Source of the DNA: Nepenthes gracilis
Lineage: Eukaryota; Streptophyta; Magnoliopsida; Caryophyllales; Nepenthaceae
Direction: 5' to 3'
Length of the DNA: 64,000 nucleotides
Assembly (NCBI GenBank): GCA_033239525.1
Contig: BSYO01000019.1
Location: 11,576,592 to 11,640,591 of the forward strand
In this document: positions 54,411 through 64,000 of the stretch, piece after piece
Position numbering within the stretch: the stretch's first letter is position 1
Layout: the number at the start of each line of letters is the position of its first letter
Position numbers and translations under genes: made by a program
Notes under the pieces: model-generated
Told to the model about the DNA's origin: nothing
Seen by the model: only the letters and a program-made list of their open reading frames with translations
Database searches by the model: none

Positions 54411-54749
54411 TGATAAGGTGGAGTATCTAACGCAAAGAAAGGATAAATGAGGGAAACAAATCCTTCTAGGAACAAATATTTGCCTTCCTAGTCTTCAGCA
54501 CAAGAAAGGGAACCTCCCCCTCCTACCCCCTCTCGAAGGCTTTAGCACCTCTGGATGACCTGAAAAATCATAAATTCAATATGGGCTCTAAAATAATATC
54601 TCCCTCTACGTTTGTTGAGTAATCCCCATAGCCTATTAAAATATCAATGGGCTTAGTAGCCCTCTTAAATGCCAGGAAGTTAGATAGTTCATGTCTTCGA
54701 TTGAGCTCTAGGCTTGTGGCCTTGTTAAAACCAAAGTAAGAATTAATGA

Positions 54750-55360
54750 AGCCTTGTTTTACACCTCCCACATCTCCTGCTCTTGGTGGTGTGAAACAAA
54801 CTATGGTCCGTGCCCCTTTGATTGCATTGGGGTTGGTTGGCCAACCGATGCCCACCTTACCATCATCCATCATATGATGCAAGTCATGCATTGCCATATC
54901 ACTAACCTTGCCACCCACGAGTCCTATTTCATCTTATTTTTTGATGGTTCTAAAGATTTAGTTTAGCATGGAGAACCTTCGAGGGAGGTTGAATTCTTTG
55001 TGGCTTGCATCTAGGATGCTCCTTTGGCAGCCCAGGGGACCTCAGTGCTATGTGGTTGACTTCTAAAGTGGTGGGCGAATTAGCTGAGGGACTTGCCATG
55101 ATAGAATTTTTACTTTTGCATCCTCAATTGTGGTACTCATGATCTAAGCCATGAGAGTTGCAACTATATTTGGTGTAACCACACAGGCAGTAATGATTAT
55201 AACTTTAGGAAGCTTGATTGTATTTTTATAAACAATGACTGGCTTGTTGCCTTTCGCTCTTATAGAGCTTATTTTTTCATAGTTGTCTCAGATCATTCGT
55301 CAATAATCATCCTTAATTCTCTCATTTTTCATAAAAAGTTATGTTTAAATTTAATACTTC
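54750..55360 (+). pseudogene. LINE endonuclease remnant
   Basis: A degraded APE-type endonuclease is visible. MHCHITNLATHESYFILFFD at about 54885 fits the segment before the YG-N motif of plant LINEs. At 55120-55300, HDLSHESCNYIWCN, FRKLDCIFINNDWLVAF and FFIVVSDHS fit the pattern F-WSN...KLDRVLVN-W...SDHSP. The SDHS motif with its catalytic Asp and His is intact. The gene breaks off before RT, where an LTR-like segment follows. Confidence 0.7.
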
Positions 55361-55449
55361 ATTACTAATTATCAAGACTTTATTTGTAGTGTCAAGGATG
55401 CTTTGAACCTTGCAGTTGTTAGTGTTCCTATGCTTCATATTGTTCTGAA

Positions 55450-56510
55450 GTTAAATGTATAATGTTCCGGATATTTTTTGGTTTAATTATTTGAATATGT
55501 TATAATTGTATGAAATTTTCATAATTAAATAATAGATAAATTATAAGAATTAATTTTATTAGTAGAGGCTATTTTAATGGTCCATGTGGGCTTGTAATCT
55601 TATGAATATTTGGAAAATTTGAACTTGGTAGCATTAGTGAGCCAAAATTAAGATAGGCTTAGCACTAAAGAATTGATTTAATAATGTATGTTAGGATAGA
55701 TAAATATAGTAGACTATACTCTGTGAAAATTTGTTCAAATAGAGCAATTGGAGGCAAGTTATGGAACTCATCTAATGTCTAACCTAGAGGAATTCAAGGA
55801 AGAATTAAGTAAAATATGATAATTATCTCTTGGTGAGTGGTTGTTTTGGGTAAAGTGAGAGTGTGGCAAGTTGTTATTTTAATTTTTGGTTAGTATTAGT
55901 CTAAAATTGTATCAACTAAATTAGGGGATTAGCTAAATTTTTGCTAATCAAATGTGAGTGGTTAATCAGTTGCAATTGAAGAGGAATTTTGACGACTAGA
56001 GATAAGGATAACTTCAACCAATCTCCACCATTTTAGAAAGCTAAGGGAAAGAATAAACTAACTCCACTCGTTTCCCTCATTTGTATTTAAATACTAAAAG
56101 CCTCTCACTATTCTACCATTTGCTATTTTGTTCAAGCAAGTGAGATGAGAAGAGAGAGAGCGGCCGAGGAGAGCAATTGAGGGGAAGAACGGAGAAGAAA
56201 CTAAGGATTAAATACATTAAGTGGACTTATGATCTTTCTTCTTTATTCTTTCATAATTTGATAAGTATTATTTATTTAATTCTAACAATAGGGAATAATA
56301 AATTTACGGTAAAATATAATTTATAACCGATTAGAATAATTTTTATGCTGGTAATATGCGAAAAATAAATGACATTCGATCGACATTCAAAGCAACTTTT
56401 AAAAGTCACTACTTATAGCTGCAACATGCGAGTGCCATTCAAATATTACTAAAATGTTAAAAAATGAAAACTATAATACTTACATTTGTCAATAATCTGT
56501 TCATTTTTTC
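55450..56510 (+). mobile_element. LTR-like segment inserted in the LINE
   Basis: From about 55457 (TATAATGTTCCGGATAT) the sequence looks like a plus-oriented LTR. A TATA-like TATTTAAATACTAAAAG is at 56090, followed by a GAGATGAGAAGAGAGAGAG leader at 56143. It lies between the LINE endonuclease and the LINE RT end. I could not find a target duplication or precise ends. Confidence 0.45.
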
Positions 56511-56519
56511 TACAGTTGA

Positions 56520-57500
56520 CCCATATTCAGTTTTGCCTCTCAAAGAATGCCTTTTCAATTTTGTCATATTGTTGGGTCTAAATAATAATGTTTTCAAAAG
56601 TAAAGTTATCATCTGCTGATATGACTTTAATCTTATTTAGATCCTCTCTAATCTTTTTGAGTTTTCCCTCGATTCATCCCCATCCAGTATGTTGGCATAC
56701 CACTATTAACTTTTAAGTTCTTTGCCTTTAATTATAAGACTTTTATGGATGAAATTGCCTATTGTATGTCCTTTAGGAGATATAAATGGCCCTTCTTTGG
56801 AGGTAAACTCCAAATCATCTTCTCTATTCCATCTTCCTACTTTATCTTTTGGACATCTAATTTTACTTTTGTTAAATATGTTATTAGATTGATTCATAAT
56901 AAGTTTAGAAACTTCTAATGGCATGATCCTTCAGGTGGAAATTGTATAACTAAGACTGCTTGGAAAGATACTTGAACTCTCAAATCAGAAGATGAGTTAG
57001 GCTTTAATGACCTATTTAGTTGGAATTAAGCTATTATTGCTAAATGCCTTTGGCATATTCTTTCTGGTAGACACAGTTCCATCTAGGTTTACTAGGTTTA
57101 GGTAAATAGAATCGGTAATAGATGTATTCGGTCCATCAAAATTTTACACTTGGCTTCTCAGAGACTTAGGAAAATTCTTAGCATTTAGTATGCTATCTTT
57201 CCATGGTGTCTTGCTATAGGAAGTGACTATTTATAGGTGGCGAATCTAATGAAATTTTCACTTTCTCAAACAATAGGATCTTCTAACCGTAGATGCAAGC
57301 ATGGTTTGGTTCTCCATTGTTTGGTCTAAAGACTACTTTCCTTAGAGCTCTTTTATTCTCTGGCTTGTTATCCGGATTTGTCTCAAAACTTTGGATTATA
57401 TCCAGAGATTTGTTAACTTTACTTATCTCATATATGTGTCTTTTACTCTTTTTGCCTAAAATCCTAAGAACACCTCTTCTTCCTATAATGATATCAATTT
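56520..57500 (+). pseudogene. LINE reverse transcriptase C-terminal remnant
   Basis: KWPFFGGKLQIIFSIPSSYF with WTSNFTFVKYVIRLIHNKFRNF at about 56785-56925 matches the plant LINE segment YAGKLQLI-SVL...YW---F-LP--V---I. KTAWKDT, EDELGFNDLFSWN and IIAKCLWHILS at about 56955-57065 match the next segment, GGLGLR-L--WN-A-L-K-LW-I. The catalytic part of RT, with its YADD-type box, is missing, presumably deleted or displaced. Confidence 0.72.
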
Positions 57501-59520
57501 AAATATCAAAATAATTATGATATATAAATCTATAATTGGGATTAAAATACTATATAAAATTTTATTAGTAAATCATTCACATATAAGAATATAGTTTTTT
57601 TATAGGAAATCGATTGAGTTTAATCAAACTTGACCTCTAAAGTTATACCTACTCATCAAATATATATAATTCACAATGTGCCATCATCAATCACAGTACA
57701 GAAATCGAGGTGATCTATCGACCATTGTCAATCTTTACACATGCCTATAATGTCAACCAAATTCTTAAAATATTTTCCTTATGAACATCAAATGCAAAAA
57801 TAGATAACTAAATATGAAAACCCGTGATCTTTAATGTAAAAACACATATGTTCAAATTCTAACGAGGACTAAACCTACTAATCTAAAAGAGGTGACAAGA
57901 CAAGTATAATAAAAAATTCTGCAAGTAAATGAATGATAGTGTAATAAATGTAAATATGATAAACATGAAATAATAATATTGTGAATAAATTAGCAAAAGA
58001 CGAATAAATAAATAAATAAATCTAAGGTTGAGATACCTCTCCCAAGGAAGTATAATCCTTCAAGTTTGATTTATACTCTAACCTCGTAAACTAAATCTAT
58101 ACCCCACTATTTAAACCTTTAGACGAATCGTCTATAAAATTTTTCATAGATCAAACCGTGTCCACTATTATTTATCGTCCGTGGGTAAACTCTACATGAT
58201 ATCATTATAATATATTATAACATGTCATAATATATTTAGTTTTTGATAAATTTTTACAATGGTTTATTTTAAATAAAGCTTAAAAATTATCTATATTTTC
58301 AAAAAATGGAAGCAAATAAATTTTCATAAATTTTGGTATAGAGATTTAATATGCTTTTTGTAAAAGTCAAGGACATGCAAAAAAAAATTGAGGTTTTTGC
58401 AAAAATAAGAGCATGTAAGAAAACATTTATCTTTAAACTTTAAAAATTTTAAGGTTTATTAATGAATTTTAATATATTTTATAAAAATATGGATAATATA
58501 TTTTAAAATCTGAAAAAATTTATAAAAGAATGACATGCATGTAAGCTAAATATTAAAAAAAATATGGATAAATACTTGTAGGTAACTAAGAAATATAAAA
58601 TATTAGATTTATGCAAATATGAGAAAAAATTAAAAATTTTCATCCAAAAAAAAAACTTAAAATTTATCTGCTTTGATTTAAATCAAAACAATTCTTGATG
58701 TTCAAGCTCGAAAATTCTGTTCCTCTTCTTTTGTTCTCCCTTTTCACATTCCGTTTCTTTCTTTCTATGAAAACTCAGATAAAGAGGCTAAAAAGTGGAA
58801 GAAATATCTTACAAAGCATACTCGCACACATGCGTCAATTATGCACAAATCCAATATGAAAGCTAATTTCAGCCTACACATGAGCGTTTACCAAGCGGGT
58901 ATAAGACGCCACGATATTAGAACAACTACGTACAAGTGTCTTTCATACATACATAAAGCAGGGTAATTCTGACTCAAATATGCTCATATGGGTGGCTTTT
59001 ATGCCAATTAAGAGACCCTTAGACTTTCATCATGATGGTTCAATACTTAATTTCCAACAAAAACTTATGATTTATCTTAATAATTTACTGATTTACTTTA
59101 AGACAACATTATTATGTAAATCTTGGTATCTATATCGTACACTTCATTAGTCCTTATTCTGATGATAACAATCCTATTATCTGTCTCAAATGTAGATTGG
59201 ATCGACCTTAATCTTGTTGGATTGATAACATAAGATGGGCATCATTTAAATGAAAAGGTATACATGGCAAATCTGTCATTGTGTGCTTGTCGTCACTGCT
59301 TTGGTGTATTTCCTTTGGCGTGTAAGAAACATGCCTTTGTTTGAGACAACACCCTATCCAACCTTCTATCATTGTGGATTTCATCTACTCAACCGTCTTC
59401 AATAGGAACAGTTCCGTCAAGTTTTCTACTTCTCTAAACTAATAAAAGCTATATTAGATAAATTAGACTCCCCTTAACACTCCTTTGTTTTGCTATTGGA
59501 GGTGTACTGTAGACTTATTT
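57501..59520. other. Unclassified repeat-like sequence
   Basis: About 57600-58990 resembles a minus-oriented LTR in style: CTACTCATCA near 57648, A/T tracts, and a pyrimidine-rich block near 58715-58770. I cannot define ends or a partner. 59000-59520 shows nothing recognised. Confidence 0.35.
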
Positions 59521-59544
59521 TGTCACTTGGTCTTTGGCCGTAGA

Positions 59545-59815
59545 AAAATAAAAAATCAAAAAATCAAAAAATAAAAGAAAAAAATAAAATAAAAATAAAA
59601 AAGAAGAAAGTCATAGTGTAAAATGTTGTTTATGGTTGTGCTAAGCTTTGATGATACCCATTTGAGACTTATTTTATCTTGATTCTTCCCTTTAGATGCA
59701 ACATATTTCCTGCTATGGGGTTTCCTTCTTGCTTAGGATAAAAAGAAAAAAGAAGAAGAAAAAAAATGTTAAAAAATTAAATATAAAAAATAAAAAAAAA
59801 ATGCTAATTGTTGGT
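59545..59815 (+). repeat. Two A-rich low-complexity tracts
   Basis: Tracts at 59546-59607 and 59742-59802 consist almost only of A with some T, C and G. They could be simple repeats or decayed poly-A tails; no element upstream of them was recognised. Confidence 0.5.
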
Positions 59816-60316
59816 TCTTTTATTTGCTTTTAACCATTCTGTCTCTCTGTATTTTGAATTGTGGATCTTATGTTCATTTATTTTTTATTTTAAAGGGTCT
59901 TGAGCTATTCTAGCACTACCCATCAGGGTTCCTCCCTACTGAAGCCTTCTACCATAAGAGTTTTTATTAAATTAATATGTAACTGTGGCTTGCTTCATCT
60001 TATCTATGTTGCCTCTTCCTGCACTGTCTTGTTTTAGCTGCTTGATTTTTTTCCCTTGAAATTTTTGCTTGTTGATCTGTTTGTAACCTTTAAGTTTTCT
60101 CATTGTGTCCTTCTCTTGTACATTCGTTTGTATTAATTCAATGTATTACTACTTATTCAAAATATTAGTGCGGAACTCCTTCATTATAAAAATTTATATT
60201 ATGGGCCTCACTAATATGGACACCACGCCAACAAACGAGCCTCCGATTTCTCGACAGGGTGCACAGTCAACTCGACAACCACTTAAATTACAAGATTACC
60301 TTTAATTTTTACCCGT

Positions 60317-60607
60317 TGATATATTGATTAGTTGGCATATTGATAGTTGTTCTTTTTAGTTGATATTTCACATGTGGTTAGTGGCATAAGAGAATAATGT
60401 TATGCTTGCTTTTATATAGAGACCCGTTCGGTCATTCTGGAATAAGAAAAAAATATTTCTTGTTCCCCTCTATTTCTCACTCTTCCCCTCGCTCCCGTCA
60501 AAACTCCCCTACCCCTCTTCTAGAATTCTCTTCTCTCTTCTGCTCGTCAATCCTCCTCCTCGTCTAGTTTCTTTCCGTCTTTGACTTGTAGGCCACAACA
60601 GTTGGAG
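60317..60607 (+). mobile_element. Possible copia-type LTR remnant
   Basis: The stretch opens TGATATATTGATTAGTTGG, holds a TATA-like TTTTATATAGAG at 60411, then a pyrimidine-rich leader, and closes GGCCACAACA. Just before it, a 36-codon frame ends QSTRQPLKLQDYL, which resembles the RT-proximal linker of copia proteins. No second LTR was found, so this is tentative. Confidence 0.35.
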
Positions 60608-63600
60608 TTCGCATCAAAGTATGTATGTCATTTGAACCGTTATGTTATCTCCAAAAGTCTCATTAACATAACAGTAATACCTTGTAAATTTAACATTAAT
60701 AAAATCATAAATCTCTTTGTTAACTCTGAGGTAAAACTAATGTCCATCATACGTTAAAAATATTAGGAGGATTGTAACTCTGTAAATAAAGTCTCCAACA
60801 TAACCAGGACTGTACGCTCGTGTATGGGCAGGTAGTAGGGGTAGCATATGTATGTGGAAGACGCACACTCGTGTATGGCCTGAGCGGTGCTTGTGCTAGC
60901 ATATATTTGATATCTATGCTTGATGAGAGTATGACTAATATATGTGTGTAGGTCTATTTATATAAGCCATTCATGATTTTTTAAGGCATTTTTAATAAAT
61001 TTCTCAAAAGATGAGAGAAAAAAAAAAAGAGAGATAAGACGAGAGAAGATAAAAAAAAAAGTTAATTTCGAAGATATTTGTGTTAGCTAGGCAAATGTTT
61101 TGTTTAAATAAATACATTTAAACCATTTTATTCTTTTATGTTGATGAAATACTGAGATTAATCATTTTGTTATTTGTTTAAACATGCATTTGTATGTCTT
61201 GCAATTGTCCTTCTTACTATTTCTTTGCATGCATGTCTACTTCATTTAATAATCTCAAGTTTTTAAAGGCTTATACTTGATTTCATAATATTATTTAAAT
61301 TTGTTAAAATCTTTGACTATTTAATTTTACATGTTATTTTTATATAATTTTTAGAGTAAAAGTTTACTTTAATAAACATTAGGTTTACTCTTATCATATC
61401 ATATTAACCTTTTAGATTAGTATGTTTAGTTAATCTTGTAGGGTATGATAGAAGAACTTTTCAGATATCTTAGTTTTAGTTGTTTAATTGAAAGTTTAGA
61501 AGTGGAACACCTACGCTTCCGCTTATGTTGGACAGTTTATATTATAATCATGGATATCTCGATTTTGTGTGACCATAGAAGTATTTTTTTATTCCAATTT
61601 TTTTTTTGATATTTGGTAGTCATTTTCCTCACATATTTAAGCAAGTACTAGTAAGTACTTAAGCATTTGGTCAAACTAGGAGTTGGGCTTTGATTCTATA
61701 ATTTTGGTAGCGAATTATATTCAGAATTGTTTAACGGTATATACTACAAGGTTGTGTCCGATAATCGATCGCATTTGACATCACTATAATTTACGGTTTT
61801 GTACAGACGTCATGACAAAATGCTCAATAAATAATAATATTCATCAACAATGATAATAAGCCTTGATTAGTCAAAATAAACAGATGTAAAAACAATTACA
61901 ATAATAATGATACTCAATAATAAATACTACTCGGGGCTCTACGATTATGTCATAACATAACCCAACACAATCCCGACAAATCAACAAGTGGATCTTTCCA
62001 AATATCAACTAGAACTACATTAATTTTCTAAATCTTAATATCAATAAAAGCAATATGGATTCCTTCGAATATGGTTATCAATAAGGTCAACTCAAGAAAT
62101 AATATCAATAAATAATATCATCTATATCAACTCAATGAATAATCATGATATCCCGAAGAAAATCACCACGATCCCAACGGATTCTAATAAATATAATACA
62201 AGGTCTCAATGTATTCTAAATATTAAAATTTTCCCTTAAATTTTTGGGAATCCAATTCAATGTGAGGTTACAAGTGTATGAGATAACAAAAATTCTCCGT
62301 AAAGTTTATTCTTTCACTATAAACTAAAGGGTAACATATTTACATTCCCATTAGCTGTATATTTACCACAGTGTTACTGACATTTATGATATACAACTAC
62401 CACTCTAGGCCTTCAAAAGATTATACTTATAGCATGCCACACATCACCTGTGATGCTCATCACCTGTGATATCTCAAATACTACATGATACGATGATTAC
62501 ATGGCAATAAATATTGCATCTCAAAATTAATTAATCTCAACCACCAAAAATAGATTAGGTTTTAAAAAAGTATATACTATTTAAAAGTTTTATAGACTTT
62601 TATTTCCTTAGATACATTAAAGTGCATGTACACTCTTATTTACTTAATTATAGAATTTTTATAAAAATTATATTCATACAATCAAAGACAATACAAAGGA
62701 ACTCATTAACATGAACGACTAAAAAGATATTCAATAACAATAAAGTATAAACACACAAATTAAAGGAATTTAACAACAAATTAATACATGAAAAAATAGA
62801 GGAATCAAGATGTGTACCTATGTATCCCACATGGTCACCTCTTTTTAAGGCAAACCAAAGTCCTCTACAACTCAATGTTAATCTTGAATCACAATCTCAT
62901 GTTCTAAAGCCAATAATTTCTCATTCCTAAAACTGCCCCTCGATGTTCAAATATGAGCTTGCACAGTACTTAAACATCAAGCATTCACTGTTTTAACAAT
63001 GATGCTAAATCTCAACCAAATTATCATTCCTACTACAACGATCTTACAACAACTTATCACATGGTAAATCCTTAAGAAAATTGATCTTAATCGCACGAAT
63101 CTACAAAATCTCCTAAGCTTCTACTTATCATTCGATCATTGTCTCGAATGGCATTCAAATATTGAATAAATCTTCACCAAAATGAAGTATTATCATGTCT
63201 AGATATTGCCATCTATCACTAAAACCAACTAAAATATGCTACCAACAATATATATATGAAATAATACAAGCAATCTTGTAAATCTATAAATCCACTCGAA
63301 GCACTACTCTGGTGTTCAAAGGATACCTCCCATGTTGGTTCCTTGTCTTGCTTCCCAGGTATAAATCATGAGTAATTAAGAGTATAATATAATAATATAT
63401 GTATACTATGAATTTACAAATCTAAACATCCAATAACAATCGAAATATAACAAGTCTACCATCAATATGAATCATGTACCACGGATATGCACTACTATAG
63501 CGGCATTAAAATGTGGGCTCTCATGCTGGTCAGATATTATACTAAAGCTTGCTTAATATTTATGAAAACAAATCCAAGCATACAAAATTTTGTCTCTAAC

Positions 63601-64000
63601 CTTACAGGAGAAACATGACCTCTAAGGATTTGTCACCAATCTATTAGATTTACTATTGTATATTATACTATTGAATACTAAGACTATAGATCTAATAATA
63701 AAACGAGTAGTGAATACTCATTGACCATAAAGTCTTCATCTGTCTTTATGGCCTATTAAATCCAAGCCTAAGGTCTAAGAAATTAAGGGTTTTTCATGTC
63801 AAAACTTTAGATCTTCTATGCTTGATACAATATCTATAACATACTACACAAACTTTATAACATATGATCTAGAATTTATGTTCTACTTTCTAACATATCA
63901 TATAGTCTAGCATGGAAAGACTAAATCTTTAGTCACTAGCTGAATGAGCTGGGAAACATATAGATTTCAAATAAATGAGGATAATTATTTCAATATAAAG
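60608..64000. other. AT-rich terminal region, nothing firm
   Basis: No gene, tRNA or defined element seen. Two copies of the palindrome ATCACCTGTGAT lie at 62443-62454 and 62459-62470. Parts of 61900-62500 and 62800-63400 have the style of minus-oriented LTR sequence but cannot be aligned convincingly by eye to anything in the window. Confidence 0.4.

Noticed and set aside
54568..54918. 116-codon minus-strand frame
   Set aside because: It lies in the LINE remnant; plus-strand endonuclease motifs explain its right part, and the peptide has no known domain.

Overview
The window looks like a repeat-rich stretch of an AT-rich flowering-plant nuclear genome. The evidence is one intact plant-type bHLH transcription-factor gene with a GT-AG intron, many LTR retrotransposons of the Ty3/gypsy and Ty1/copia superfamilies with initiator-Met-tRNA-type primer sites, a plant-type LINE remnant, and a 100-N scaffold gap. 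I cannot name the species. The only gene I believe is functional is the bHLH gene at 25957-27855. Every retroelement coding region is broken by stops, frameshifts or lost catalytic residues.

Layout. 1-13490 is a minus-strand pile-up of gypsy elements: gag-protease and 5' LTR of one element (1-3777), an old Tat/Ogre-lineage element (3778-9720) split by a probable solo LTR (6151-8428), and the 3' LTR and pol of a third element (9720-13490). 13491-24760 is a confused zone with LTR pieces in both orientations, a scaffold gap at 14908-15007, a plus-strand gypsy gag-pol (17161-19990) patched with LTR fragments, and a flanking sequence present twice (20590-21115 and 23830-24760). 24761-27855 holds AT-rich sequence, a long near-perfect inverted repeat, a short promoter region and the bHLH gene. 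27856-30873 is AT-rich intergenic DNA with one LTR fragment.

30874-50035 is a three-level nest that can be solved from target-site duplications (TSDs). A minus-strand gypsy element (30879-50030, TSD CAATC) was hit in its 3' LTR by a large plus-strand LTR element without recognisable coding capacity (31377-44910, TSD ATATC). That element was hit in its own 3' LTR by a plus-strand copia element (37417-42862, TSD TATCC). 50036-64000 contains a 194-bp tandem duplication, a GC-rich solo LTR with a perfect TSD (51720-52708, TSD TAATG), a degraded LINE (about 53490-57490) interrupted by an LTR-like segment, and AT-rich sequence with poorly defined LTR remnants to the end.

How the parts relate: the bHLH protein has the basic helix-loop-helix and the C-terminal ACT-like region expected of the Arabidopsis bHLH51/106/107 group, so it is probably a nuclear E-box-binding regulator. 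Everything else is explained by retrotransposon insertion, nesting, solo-LTR formation and decay. I found no convincing new biological system. The most unusual objects are the nested set with its non-coding LARD-like middle member, the LTR/pol mosaic at 19586-20530, and the hairpin-forming inverted repeat upstream of the bHLH gene.
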